From positions 1-64,000 of the forward strand of contig JALUGO010000009.1 in the NCBI GenBank assembly GCA_027051905.1: DNA of 64,000 bases. The letters are read 5' to 3'. Below are positions 21,552 through 29,847 of the stretch, one piece after another; position 1 is the stretch's first letter, and each line of letters opens with the position of its first letter. The translations under genes and the position numbers were made by a program. The notes beneath the pieces are model-generated. The model was not told the DNA's origin. It ran no database searches and saw nothing but the letters and a program-made list of their open reading frames with translations. Source of the stretch: Desulfurobacteriaceae bacterium (lineage in GTDB: Bacteria > Aquificota > Aquificia > Desulfurobacteriales > Desulfurobacteriaceae).

Positions 21552-22324
21552 GAGAGAAAGCGATTGTTGTTGAGAACCTGAAAAAGCGATTTGGAAACAA
21601 GGTTGTTCACAACGGGGTCTCCTTTACCGTTTACGACGGGGAGATTTTCGTCATTATGGGACCCTCTGGAACGGGAAAGAGTGTTCTACTGAAACAGATT
21701 GCAAGGCTTATAGAACCCGACGAGGGAAAGATTTTCGTTTATGGAATGGACGTTCTCAACCTTAAAGACGAAGAACTTGAAACTTTCAGGGAAACTCTCA
21801 CCTACGTATTTCAGAGCGGAGCTCTCTTTGACTCCTACCCGGTCTGGTATAACGTGGCCTTCTACCTGATTGAGAAGAAGGGGGTAAAGGAGAAGGTTGC
21901 AAGGGAAAAGGCCAGCTACTACCTCTCCCTTTTAGGGCTTTCTGGAACAGAAGACCTATATCCATCGGAGCTCTCCGGTGGTATGAGGAAGAGGGTTGCA
22001 GTGGCGAGAGCTCTCTGTATGAACCCCAGGTGCATCCTTTTCGATGAACCAACAAGCGGCTTAGACCCGGTTATGACTGCCGTTTTAGACAGGCTTATAA
22101 TCAGGCTCAGGAGAGAGTTTAAGAAAACCTGCGTTGTTGTAAGTCACGACGTTAACAGCGCATTTAGAATAGCAGATAGAATTGCAATACTGTTCAACGG
22201 GAAAATCGTTGAGATAGGGACTCCGGAAGAGATAAGAGAAAGCGCAAACCCGGTAGTTAAACAGTTCATCAACGGAGAGCCAGAAGGACCAATAACAGAA
22301 ATGTGGGAGCGGGAAGATGGGTAA
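21548..22324 (+). CDS. mlaF: Phospholipid transport ABC ATPase (MlaF-like)
   Basis: A 258-residue ABC ATPase: Walker A GPSGTGKSVLLK, Q-loop YVFQSGALFDSYPVWYNVAF, signature LSGGMRKRVAVARAL and Walker B CILFDEPTSGLDP, then the switch His in VSHD. SGALFDS after the Q-loop is characteristic of MlaF-type ATPases. It powers MlaE. Overlaps mlaE (ATGA) and mlaD (8 nt). Confidence 0.95.
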   Translation: MREKAIVVENLKKRFGNKVVHNGVSFTVYDGEIFVIMGPSGTGKSVLLKQIARLIEPDEGKIFVYGMDVLNLKDEELETFRETLTYVFQSGALFDSYPVWYNVAFYLIEKKGVKEKVAREKASYYLSLLGLSGTEDLYPSELSGGMRKRVAVARALCMNPRCILFDEPTSGLDPVMTAVLDRLIIRLRREFKKTCVVVSHDVNSAFRIADRIAILFNGKIVEIGTPEEIRESANPVVKQFINGEPEGPITEMWEREDG

Positions 22325-23900
22325 ACTCTCCCTCGAAGCAAAAGTTGGGGCATTTGTAGTAGCAGGCCTTATAGGTCTTGGGGTTATAGCAACAACACTG
22401 GAGCCCCTGAAGTTTCAAAGAGGGAAAACCTCTCAGGTATATACGATCTACTTTAAAAACGCTGCCGGTCTTGAGAAAGATGCCCCGGTCAGGGTTGCCG
22501 GCGTTACGGTTGGCAAAGTCCTCAGTGTAGGAGTTGAGAACGGTAAAGCTAAAGTGGAAATAGCTTTTACAAAACCGGTCAAACTATACAGAAATACCGT
22601 TGTGAAAATAGAAACAATGGGATTAATGGGGGAGAAATACGTTGAAATAGATCCAGGACATCCACCAGCCCCTATTCTCCCTCCTGGCTCAGGGATAGGA
22701 AACACTCAGGTTCCTGCATCTATGGATGAGGTAATGTCTTCCCTTAACCAGCTACTTACAAAATTTAACCAGGCTGTTACAACCCCCGACGGTAAAAACA
22801 GACTTGCAATTATTATGGATAGAGTTACGGAGTTGACAGAGAATGTTAATAGAGTGGTAAGTAATCTTAATTCTGTAGTAGCAGAAAACAGACAGACCGT
22901 AAAACAGGTTCTTGAAAACGCTCTAGCTCTGTCTGAAATGCTGAAAGAGGATCTGCCACAGATAATGGACAACATTAACACTCTGACAACACAGCTTTCT
23001 GAAATGACTCTCGAAAACAGACAGGATATAAGGCAAATAGTTACAAACCTTAAACTGGCCAGTCAAAAGGCTCCTCAGATAGCCCAGAATATAGACAGAC
23101 TGACTCAGAAACTTCAGCAGCTTCTGAACGATGAAGACACAGAAAACATAAAGAAAACAATAGCCAATATAAAAGAAACAACAAAAGAGTTAAAGGAAAT
23201 TCTTGCCAAAGTTAACGAGGGTAAGGGAACGATCGGTAAACTGTTTAATGACGATAAGCTCTATCAGAACCTTTCTAAAACCACAGAAACCCTTGGTAAG
23301 CTTGCTGAGAAAGTTGAGAAAACAGAAACATTTATAGGTTTCAGAGGAGATGTTAACACCAGAACTGGTGAAGGTCGGGGAGTTTTTACATTCAAAATCG
23401 TTCCTTCAAAAGATCACTACTACCTCTTAGAAGTTGTTGGAGACTCTCAAGGAAAGGTAGAGAGGAAAAAATATTACGTAACTTCAGGTTCTTCTTCCCG
23501 GTGGCAGGAGGAAATTGAGACCAACTACAGGACGGAGTTTACTCTTCAGTATGCCAAGGTCTTTGACGATAAGTGGATTCATCCCGGTTCAAAAATCGTC
23601 CTGAGGGGCGGTTTAAAAGAAAGCACTGGGGGGTTCGGTTTAGACTACATCTACAGCCCAAAGCTTGTCTTTACCTCTGACCTGTGGGATACCGGAAGAA
23701 AAGACTCAGACGGAGATGATATACCTCCACACCTGAGAATTGGGGCTAAATACTTCTTTAAAAAGAACTGGTTTGTTTACGGAGGTGGAGACGAGCTCCT
23801 CTACCACAAGTGGCGTGGTGCGTACCTTGGGTTTGGCGTTCTCTTTGGTGATGAGGACATTAAATACCTCTTAGGTTCAATGCCCGGGGGTATAAAGTGA
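22317..23900 (+). CDS. mlaD: MlaD-like MCE protein with long coil and beta-rich C-terminus
   Basis: A 527-residue protein, far longer than E. coli MlaD (about 180). An N-terminal membrane anchor (GAFVVAGLIGLGVIA) is followed by one MCE domain (about residues 39-117: FKNAAGLEKDAPVRVAGVTVGKV). Residues of about 135-330 are predicted helical or coiled coil (repeated N/Q/T-rich heptads, ending GTIGKLFNDDKLYQNL). The last 190 residues are beta-rich with alternating aromatic strands (GFRGDVNTRTGEGRGVFTFK..., FGLDYIYSPKLVF, WRGAYLGFGVLFG) and end like an outer-membrane barrel. I infer a protein that spans from inner to outer membrane. The ATG lies in the mlaF end. Confidence 0.88.
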   Translation: MGKLSLEAKVGAFVVAGLIGLGVIATTLEPLKFQRGKTSQVYTIYFKNAAGLEKDAPVRVAGVTVGKVLSVGVENGKAKVEIAFTKPVKLYRNTVVKIETMGLMGEKYVEIDPGHPPAPILPPGSGIGNTQVPASMDEVMSSLNQLLTKFNQAVTTPDGKNRLAIIMDRVTELTENVNRVVSNLNSVVAENRQTVKQVLENALALSEMLKEDLPQIMDNINTLTTQLSEMTLENRQDIRQIVTNLKLASQKAPQIAQNIDRLTQKLQQLLNDEDTENIKKTIANIKETTKELKEILAKVNEGKGTIGKLFNDDKLYQNLSKTTETLGKLAEKVEKTETFIGFRGDVNTRTGEGRGVFTFKIVPSKDHYYLLEVVGDSQGKVERKKYYVTSGSSSRWQEEIETNYRTEFTLQYAKVFDDKWIHPGSKIVLRGGLKESTGGFGLDYIYSPKLVFTSDLWDTGRKDSDGDDIPPHLRIGAKYFFKKNWFVYGGGDELLYHKWRGAYLGFGVLFGDEDIKYLLGSMPGGIK

Positions 23901-24514
23901 TAGCCGTTGTAGACTACGGAATGGGGAACCTGAGAAGCGTGAGCAAGGCAATAGAGCACGTTGGTGCAGACGTTAAAGTAACGAGGAACCCTCAAGACCT
24001 AAAAGACGCTAAAGGAATTGTTCTTCCTGGAGTTGGAGCCTTTAAAGACGCAGTAAGGAATCTAAAAGAGTTCGGCCTCTGGGAAGTTATTATCAGGGAA
24101 GTTGAAAAGGGAAAGCCGTTTTTAGGTATCTGTTTAGGCCTACAGCTCCTCTTTGAGAAGAGCTACGAGTTTGGAGAGACGGAAGGTTTCGGTTTTATAG
24201 AGGGAGAGGTTGTAAAGTTTGAACTTTCCAAAGATTTCAAGATTCCCCACATGGGCTGGAATCAGGTTTATAAGAAAAAGGAGTCGGAGCTCCTCAAGAA
24301 CATAAAAGAGGGAGAGTTCTTCTACTTCGTCCACTCTTACTACGTAAAGCCAAAGAATAAAAACGTTGTTCTAACAGAAACGGACTACGGTATCTACTTC
24401 ACCTCGGCCGTTGAAAAGGAGAACATCTTTGCCACCCAGTTCCACCCGGAGAAGAGCCAGAAGGCTGGTCAGAAACTCCTTAAGAATTTCGTTAGTATAG
24501 TAGAGAGGGCTTAG
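23897..24514 (+). CDS. hisH: Imidazole glycerol phosphate synthase subunit HisH
   Basis: A 205-residue class I glutamine amidotransferase that supplies ammonia to HisF in histidine synthesis. The nucleophile is the Cys in GICLGLQLLFE; the His-Glu pair is in FATQFHPEKS. N-terminal VDYGMGNLRSVSKAIE is family-specific. GTG start overlaps the mlaD stop (GTGA). Other his genes are not in the window. Confidence 0.95.
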   Translation: MIAVVDYGMGNLRSVSKAIEHVGADVKVTRNPQDLKDAKGIVLPGVGAFKDAVRNLKEFGLWEVIIREVEKGKPFLGICLGLQLLFEKSYEFGETEGFGFIEGEVVKFELSKDFKIPHMGWNQVYKKKESELLKNIKEGEFFYFVHSYYVKPKNKNVVLTETDYGIYFTSAVEKENIFATQFHPEKSQKAGQKLLKNFVSIVERA

Positions 24515-24592
24515 CAGAGTTATAGAAGTATAGCTTGCTGAATACTCTGCAGGAGCACGTTTGATATACTCTCCCTGATATTGGGAGGGATT

Positions 24593-24894
24593 TTGAGGTT
24601 TAGAGTTCTCTTTGAAACGTCTAAACTACCTGTTATCTATAGACACAGGGTAATATCACTAATTAAAGAAGCCCTTAAAAGGTCTGACCCTGAGCTCAAA
24701 ACCGAATTCTGCGACAGAACAACGCCAAAACCCTTTACTTTCAACGTTTCTCTTCCTCAGAACTATAAAATGGTAAAAGAATTTTATCTTTCATTGCTTA
24801 CGAGCTGGGAAATGAACTTCTGAACACTCCAGGAACTTTTTATGGAAGATTAATTCCTCAGTTTGAGCTTTTCTTTCATAATACGCAGCCATAA
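24593..24894 (+). pseudogene. cas6: Broken cas6 (CRISPR repeat endoribonuclease) remnant
   Basis: From a TTG at 24593 (GGGAGGGA before it) the frame reads FRVLFETSKLPVIYRHRVISL then IKEALKRSDPEL, the characteristic Cas6 N-terminus (first beta strand, then the LP-x-x-Y helix). It stops after 76 codons at 24823, whereas Cas6 is about 230-260 residues. Reading in the frame shifted near 24793 gives IAYELGNELLNTPGTFYG, which fits the next part of Cas6 (a Y-E-L-G-N-x-L helix), before a stop at 24892-24894. The C-terminal glycine-rich part is missing. No other cas gene or repeat array is near. Confidence 0.65.
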
Positions 24895-25042
24895 GGTAAA
24901 GAATACCCCAAACAGGCCATAAAGCTATACATAAAATAGCAAATAAAAGGGAAATGCCAATTAAGAAAATAGAGATGAAAATTACTACTTCAGCAGCTAA
25001 ATCAAGTAAGCTCAATTTTTGGTTCCAAAATAATTCAGGCAA
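24791..25042 (-). CDS. Small two-helix membrane protein, hypothetical
   Basis: An 83-residue ORF with two adjoining hydrophobic segments (about 18-40 and 40-55) and a charged C-terminus. It starts with TTG and has no convincing Shine-Dalgarno. Its last third is antisense to the cas6 remnant. Composition is AT-rich like the whole scar. It could be real or an accident of low-complexity sequence; no family recognised. Confidence 0.3.
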   Translation of the reverse strand: MPELFWNQKLSLLDLAAEVVIFISIFLIGISLLFAILCIALWPVWGILYLMAAYYERKAQTEELIFHKKFLECSEVHFPARKQ

Positions 25043-25289
25043 TTTTATTCAAGTATAGCAAATCAGAACAAGTAAGTAATGTATGCTACTCATTTCTAAG
25101 GTAGATAACTGAGCCTTTTCTTCAGATATTTGCGGTTGCTCTTTAATATTACGTTACTACGCTTGCCTTTTAGTTGGATCATAGAGGAAATTAACTGAGA
25201 TATCAAGAAAAGAAAGATTCAAAAGGAAGGAAGAAAATCAATAGGAAAAGAAACAAGGCGATAAGAACGTTCAACTTTTGACCTCAGAC
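25043..25289. other. AT-rich intergenic tail of the cas6 scar, nothing recognised
   Basis: I see no ORF with a start, no tRNA, no repeat array and no inverted-repeat ends here. Base composition is visibly more AT-rich than the flanking genes, as expected for decayed DNA. With 24515-24592 it makes up most of the non-coding part between hisH and metK. Confidence 0.6.
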
Positions 25290-25313
25290 AAAGGGCGGGA
25301 GCTCCCGCCCTTT
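25290..25313 (-). terminator. Perfect 24-bp palindrome after metK
   Basis: AAAGGGCGGGAG is followed immediately by its exact reverse complement, with GGAGCTCC at the centre. It begins 12 bases beyond the metK stop. On the minus strand the outer arm ends in TTT, followed by GTCTGAGG, so the U-run is short. Acts most likely as the metK terminator. Confidence 0.7.
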
Positions 25314-25324
25314 AACCTAAAGAA

Positions 25325-26521
25325 TTAATAAACTGTTATCTCTCCGTTTACCAGTTTCTTCCAGATGTCTTTCATTTCAGAGAGCTTCTCGTTGACGATA
25401 ACTTCAACCTTTGGCTGGAAGGCTTCTGTTGGCTGGGAGCTCCTCACCTTTACGTCAACGGCCAGCGGTTGGTTAACGGGCTTCCCTATCTGGCTAACCA
25501 TGTAAACGTAGGCCTCTTCAATCTCCGGAATCTCTTTAACAACTTCCCTTGCTATCTCGTTGGCAGTTATGTTGTAGAGTTTTCCAACGTGGGTTATGGG
25601 GTTCTTGCCGGCTGCAGCCTCAAGACTCATCGGCCTGTATGGAGTGATGAGGCCGTTAACCCTGTTTCCTCTTCCAACCTCCCCGTCGTCTCCTGCTTCT
25701 GCAGAGGTTCCTGTAACTGTTATGTAGACGTTTGCGTTCTCTACGTCGTCACCAGTGTTTATGTCAACCTCAACTTCCCTTGTTGTGAACCTCTTTGCAA
25801 CGTCTAAAGCAGTTCTCTTTACGTTTTCTTTTTTCTCCACGTAGTCGTCAACGTCTTTCACGAATCTGTCAACAAAGGCGCAGGCGATTGTTATCTTTAT
25901 CTTCTCTCCAAGTCTAACGCCCATTACCTTAATGTCCTCGCCAACTTCAGGGTGAACTTTCTTGAACTCTTTATCGTTGAGCTTCTTCTCAACGTGGTAG
26001 ACAACGTTTTCAAGGTCGTCAAAGGGAGCGTAGCCAACGCCGAAAGAGGTATCGTTTGAAAGTGGAAGTCCCTCTTTCAGCTGGCGCATGTATATGTCAA
26101 CAAGGTCAACAGATCCCGGCCTTATGTAGGTGTGAATCCTCACGTGTTTTTCAGGGTCTATGGCGTGAATGTTCTCCTTAAGCCACTCCTTTGCGCTCTC
26201 AACTGCCAGCTCATCTACGGGAACTTTTACTCCCTTATACTCCTTAATTGCCCTACCTGAGAGGAATATTTCTATAGGCTCTTTTATCTCTCCTCCGCCA
26301 AACTTTGGAAGGGCGCTGCCGCCAACTAAGAGGTTTTTATCAACGTTGTGGTGGAGAACAAAGCCGAACTTGTCGTAGTAGAACTTGCAGAGCTCTGCAG
26401 AGAGCTTCTCCGCAAGGGCGTCGCAGATCGTATCCGGGTGTCCCAGCCCTTTTCTTTCAACGATTTCAATCTCCTGCTGGTTTACAGGCTGGGTGTCAAG
26501 TGGAGTTACTCTAACGTTCAT
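25325..26521 (-). CDS. metK: S-adenosylmethionine synthetase, archaeal type
   Basis: A 398-residue methionine adenosyltransferase of the archaeal family, which has little sequence likeness to ordinary bacterial MetK. Signatures are [21 protein letters not shown] near the N-terminus, [21 protein letters not shown], the [22 protein letters not shown] region and [21 protein letters not shown]. Makes SAM from methionine and ATP. ATG with GGGAGG seven bases upstream. This type is known from Aquificota. Confidence 0.95.
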   Translation of the reverse strand: MNVRVTPLDTQPVNQQEIEIVERKGLGHPDTICDALAEKLSAELCKFYYDKFGFVLHHNVDKNLLVGGSALPKFGGGEIKEPIEIFLSGRAIKEYKGVKVPVDELAVESAKEWLKENIHAIDPEKHVRIHTYIRPGSVDLVDIYMRQLKEGLPLSNDTSFGVGYAPFDDLENVVYHVEKKLNDKEFKKVHPEVGEDIKVMGVRLGEKIKITIACAFVDRFVKDVDDYVEKKENVKRTALDVAKRFTTREVEVDINTGDDVENANVYITVTGTSAEAGDDGEVGRGNRVNGLITPYRPMSLEAAAGKNPITHVGKLYNITANEIAREVVKEIPEIEEAYVYMVSQIGKPVNQPLAVDVKVRSSQPTEAFQPKVEVIVNEKLSEMKDIWKKLVNGEITVY

Positions 26522-26570
26522 TTAACTGCCTCCCGTATCGGTTGTTTAGGTGAGGGAAATATACCAACTT

Positions 26571-27563
26571 TTAAGTGGCCGATAAAAGTTTATCAGCTTT
26601 TTCAATAACTATTTCCGGCTTAAGGTCAGCCATACATCTGAAGTGTTTTTCTGGGCAGCTCTTTTTGCCGTGAAGGCCACAGGGACGGCACTTTAAACCC
26701 TGAAGCTCAACGATTTCTCCCTTACCGTAGGGGAAGAAGCCGAACTCTGGAACTGTTGTTCCGTAGATTTCAACAACGGGAGTTTTTACAGAGACTGCAA
26801 CGTGGACGGGAGATGAGTCGTTTGAGATTACAAGCTCTGCTCCTTTTATAACTGAAAAGAACTCCCTTAAACCGGTTTTTCCGCAGAGGTTCTTTGCAGC
26901 TTTCCCTGAAGTTTCCCAGGCCTTTTGGCAGTAAGGGAAGTCCGACTTTGAGCCAACTATAACAGTTTCGTAGCCCTTACTTGAGTAGTGTTTTATCACC
27001 TCTCCGTAGTATTCGGGGAGCCAGGCCTTTGTAGGCCACACAGAGCCAGGGGCAAATACGATGTAAGGTTTTCTCAGGCCAAACTTCTGCAAAGTAGACT
27101 CCACCTCTTCCGGTTTTAAGAGGAGCTCCGGCTCCCTGTCGTAAACAACGTTGAATTCCTTATCTAAAGGTTTCAGGAGAGAGAGGTTCCTCTCAACTTC
27201 GTGGAGCCCTTTTTCAAAGCGGTGGGGAACAACATCTGTGTACAGGAAGGAAAAACCTGCCCTGTCAAAACCGATTCTCTTTGGAACTTTTGAGAGGAAG
27301 AGGGTTATTGAGGTCCTGTGGGAGCGGTGGGGAGATATGGCAACGTCAAATGAGTATTCCCTTAAGAGCTTTGATAGGGAAAAGGGTGAGGGCTTTGAAA
27401 CGGGAATCGGTTTTATGAAATTAAAGCCTTTGAAAACTTCCTCAAAACCTCTCCTTAGAACCAGATGGACTTCGCAGTTGAAGGTTTTGTGAATGGACTT
27501 AAGGAGCGGGGAAGTGAGGATAAGGTCTCCTAAGAAAGCCGTTTGATAGACGAGGATTTTCAA
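26571..27563 (-). CDS. waaF: ADP-heptose:LPS heptosyltransferase family (GT9)
   Basis: A 330-residue glycosyltransferase of family 9. The N-terminal KILVYQTAFLGDLILTSPLLKSI and C-terminal VISNDSSPVHVAVSVKTPVVEIYG..PEFGFFPYG motifs are those of WaaF/WaaC heptosyltransferases. CRPCGLHGKKSCPEKHFRCM near the C-terminus is the typical Cys-containing tail of WaaF-like proteins. Adds heptose to the LPS inner core at the cytoplasmic face. TTG start at 27561-27563 with AGGGAGAG upstream, 8 nt after corA. Confidence 0.87.
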   Translation of the reverse strand: MKILVYQTAFLGDLILTSPLLKSIHKTFNCEVHLVLRRGFEEVFKGFNFIKPIPVSKPSPFSLSKLLREYSFDVAISPHRSHRTSITLFLSKVPKRIGFDRAGFSFLYTDVVPHRFEKGLHEVERNLSLLKPLDKEFNVVYDREPELLLKPEEVESTLQKFGLRKPYIVFAPGSVWPTKAWLPEYYGEVIKHYSSKGYETVIVGSKSDFPYCQKAWETSGKAAKNLCGKTGLREFFSVIKGAELVISNDSSPVHVAVSVKTPVVEIYGTTVPEFGFFPYGKGEIVELQGLKCRPCGLHGKKSCPEKHFRCMADLKPEIVIEKADKLLSAT

Positions 27564-27571
27564 CTCTCTCC

Positions 27572-28531
27572 CTAAATCCAGTTTTTCCGCCTGAAGTAGT
27601 ATAGAAGCCCTAAGCTGAGAAAGAGCATGAAGAAAGATATGACGAGTATACCGTAGGGTTTTGAGGCCAGCGGAAGGTTCTCAACGTTCATTCCGTAGTA
27701 AGAGGAGATGAACATAATGGGCTCAAGGACGGCAACGAAAATTGTTAGAGTTTTCATTATGTCGTTAAGCTTGAAGTTAACAAGTGAAGAGAAGACGTTT
27801 AAAACGTTCTGGATGAACTCGTGTAAGGTCTCTGCCCTATCGTAGAGGATGCTAATCTCGTCTAAAAGGTCTCTGAAGTAGTGGATGTTCTCGGGGTTTG
27901 CAAACCTGCCGGAAAAGGACATGGCAAACTTGTAGGCGTCTCTAATCTGCTTGAGAGCTCTCCTTAAGGTGAGTATTTCGTAGGAGAGGTCTGAGATGTC
28001 TTCAAGGAGCTCCGGACTCTGCTCCTTAAAGACTTTTGCCTCTATTTCGTCTGCCTGGTCTTCCAAAAGGTCTGTAACGTATTTGAACTTATCGGTTATG
28101 AGGGATGAGATTATCCAGACTATCTTCTCAACGCCCTCTCCAAAGGGCTCCTCCTCAAGCATCAGCTCTTTTTTGGCCTCTTCAAAGAGGCGCCTGCTTC
28201 CAACTGTTAAAACGAAATCCTTTCCCCAGAAGAGGCAGAGCTTCTTCTGACGGCTTATCCCGCCGTCAAAGTAGATGAGGAGCATAAAGAGGTAGTTCTC
28301 AAAGTGCTCCGCCTTTGAGCGGGCTTCAGATTTACAGTCTTCAATTGAGAGCTCGTTTATATCAAACTCCTCTGAGAGGAGCTCCTCAACTGCCTCATCT
28401 AAACGCCTGAAGTGTATCCACAGGGGTTTCTTCTTCAGAATGCTCCTGTTCTCAATGAGGGACGAAACGGGAGTTGTTACCGTTGTTAGCGTTTCCCCCG
28501 ATGGAACAACTATCCAGGCAACGTTTTCCAT
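27572..28531 (-). CDS. corA: CorA-family magnesium/divalent cation channel
   Basis: A 319-residue protein with a large cytoplasmic N-terminal domain and two C-terminal transmembrane helices; the first ends with the selectivity motif YYGMN (here SSYYGMNVENLP). The tail RRKNWI is basic as in CorA. ATG overlaps the upstream DUF2148 stop (TAATG). Confidence 0.92.
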   Translation of the reverse strand: MENVAWIVVPSGETLTTVTTPVSSLIENRSILKKKPLWIHFRRLDEAVEELLSEEFDINELSIEDCKSEARSKAEHFENYLFMLLIYFDGGISRQKKLCLFWGKDFVLTVGSRRLFEEAKKELMLEEEPFGEGVEKIVWIISSLITDKFKYVTDLLEDQADEIEAKVFKEQSPELLEDISDLSYEILTLRRALKQIRDAYKFAMSFSGRFANPENIHYFRDLLDEISILYDRAETLHEFIQNVLNVFSSLVNFKLNDIMKTLTIFVAVLEPIMFISSYYGMNVENLPLASKPYGILVISFFMLFLSLGLLYYFRRKNWI

Positions 28532-29052
28532 TAATACTTCCTGTCAAAGAATATGTTTTTCCCGGAAACTGAAAGGGGTATTCCGTAGCCGAGTTTTATT
28601 TTACCCGGAACAAAACCGCCAACAATAGCAACCTTTCCGAAGGAGAACATAATTCTGTTGTCCATGTTGTTTTCTGAGGCAAGTTTCACTGCTGAACCTA
28701 TTGCTATCCCTAAATCTCCAACGGCATAAGCACAGTAGGCTCCAGCGGCCATAGACTTTTCGCAGTTCTCAAACCCACAGAAACCACAGAAAGGGACACC
28801 TCTGGGCTTAACCTCCGTTCCTATGAAAACTACTAAAAGGGAATCTCTGACGTTCTTTGCATCTCTAACGAAAAAGGCAAGGTTTTTCTCTTTTCCTATC
28901 TTCTCCATAAGGTCGGCTACGGCGTCCTTTTCCTCTCCCTCAAAGATTTTAGTGTAGAGAAGGTTTACCCCCTTTCCCTTTGGAGCTGTTATTGCGCTAC
29001 AGCACATAAGCTCTGCAACGGTTTTTACTGCGCTGTAGTAGGGAAAGTCCAT
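28531..29052 (-). CDS. DUF2148 ferredoxin-like protein
   Basis: A 173-residue protein with four clustered cysteines in GVPFCGFCGFENCEK and another in AAGAYCAYAVGDLGIAIGSA, which fits the DUF2148 ferredoxin-like domain found next to redox genes in anaerobes. The ATG at 29050-29052 overlaps the upstream stop (TGATG). It probably binds an iron-sulfur cluster; the role is not known. Cotranscribed with the small CxxC protein upstream and corA downstream. Confidence 0.78.
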   Translation of the reverse strand: MDFPYYSAVKTVAELMCCSAITAPKGKGVNLLYTKIFEGEEKDAVADLMEKIGKEKNLAFFVRDAKNVRDSLLVVFIGTEVKPRGVPFCGFCGFENCEKSMAAGAYCAYAVGDLGIAIGSAVKLASENNMDNRIMFSFGKVAIVGGFVPGKIKLGYGIPLSVSGKNIFFDRKY

Positions 29053-29252
29053 CACTCCTCCAGAGCTCCCTCAAGCTCCTTTATTGCCTTTTCAGGGTCT
29101 AACCTGTGGGCTCTGAAAACCTCTTCAAGGGTTTCGTCTTTAAAGCCCTCGCAGTAGATACACTCCTCAACGAGCTCGTAGAGTTTCTCTTTCAGCTGGG
29201 GGAACTTCTCTAAACACTCCCTTAAGGTCATCTGAAGGTTTGGCTTTTCCAA
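29052..29252 (-). CDS. DUF1858-like small protein
   Basis: A 66-residue protein with the DUF1858 pattern: MTLRECLEKFPQLKEKLYEL, a C-x-x-C (CIYC) and DETLEEVFRAHRLDPEKAI. DUF1858 proteins are small helical domains often found with redox or hybrid-cluster proteins in anaerobes. TTG start behind GGAGGAGAC. Confidence 0.7.
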   Translation of the reverse strand: MEKPNLQMTLRECLEKFPQLKEKLYELVEECIYCEGFKDETLEEVFRAHRLDPEKAIKELEGALEE

Positions 29253-29276
29253 GTCTCCTCCTTAAACGGTGGTAGT

Positions 29277-29292
29277 GGGGGGAGCTCCCCCC
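29277..29292. repeat. 16-bp perfect palindrome between two genes
   Basis: GGGGGGAG followed directly by CTCCCCCC, centred on GGAGCTCC, in the 46-nt gap between the histone-fold gene and the DUF1858 gene. No T-run follows on either strand, so it may be an mRNA-processing or partial termination hairpin rather than a full terminator. Confidence 0.55.
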
Positions 29293-29298
29293 CGAAAA

Positions 29299-29748
29299 CT
29301 ACATTGTAAGGTCTAAGATTCTTCCAGCCCTCTCAATGTCTTCACTTGAAGGCTGCCTGCAGGCCGGGTCAACCTCTTTCATAATCCTTGCAAGGATATA
29401 GAGGAGAGCTCCGACGATTTCAGGGAGTTTTTTCTCAAGCTCCGCCTCTAACGGATACTTGAGGGGCGGCTTTGTTGCCAGGAAGTCAAGGACGTCTTGA
29501 AGAGAAAGTTCTTCTTCAAGCTCTCTAAACTTCTGCATAGACTCCAAAAAGCCCTTTGTAAGAGGAACGTCACACTCCCAGATAACTTCCCTGCTGTTGA
29601 ACTTTGCGTTCCTCTCCCCTATCAGGAGAAGGTCGTAGAGCTTCTTCTCTACGATGTCCGTAATCTCCTTGGCCTTGTTCTTGTCAATGTCAAGGCCGGC
29701 TGCTTTCCTCATAAGGGCTTCAAGCTTTGCAAATCCTACTACTGCCAT
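29299..29748 (-). CDS. DUF1931 histone-fold protein
   Basis: A 149-residue protein that closely follows the DUF1931 pattern: VVGFAKLEALMRKAAGLDID...IVEKKLYDLLLIGERNAKFNSREVIWECDVPLTKGF. The Aquifex member (Aq_328) has a solved structure with two histone folds in one chain. DNA binding is not proven for the family. The frame extends upstream, but the ATG at 29746-29748 has AGGAGGGAG just before it and starts the conserved part. It diverges from purL. Confidence 0.88.
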   Translation of the reverse strand: MAVVGFAKLEALMRKAAGLDIDKNKAKEITDIVEKKLYDLLLIGERNAKFNSREVIWECDVPLTKGFLESMQKFRELEEELSLQDVLDFLATKPPLKYPLEAELEKKLPEIVGALLYILARIMKEVDPACRQPSSEDIERAGRILDLTM

Positions 29749-29806
29749 TTCTCCCTCCTGCACGTTTTTTCTCGTGCCAAATTTAAGTTTGTGGGCTGTT
29801 AAATTC

Positions 29807-29821
29807 AACGTATAATACGTT
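29807..29821. promoter_or_regulatory. Dyad AACGTAT-A-ATACGTT over the purL -10 box
   Basis: A perfect 7-bp inverted repeat with a one-base centre contains TATAAT (29811-29816) on the plus strand and TATTAT on the minus strand. It lies 27 bases before the purL ATG and 59 before the histone-fold gene. A TTGTGG 16 bases upstream could be the purL -35. It may be a bidirectional promoter and/or operator. Confidence 0.5.
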
Positions 29822-29847
29822 AACACAACAGTTTCGGGGAGTCTTTA

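Noticed and set aside
24515-25324. Possible CRISPR array next to the cas6 remnant
   Set aside because: I looked for direct repeats of 25-37 bases with regular spacers in this stretch and found none.
26522-26570. SAM riboswitch upstream of metK
   Set aside because: The gap is only 49 bases and contains no conserved riboswitch core or terminator-like stem.
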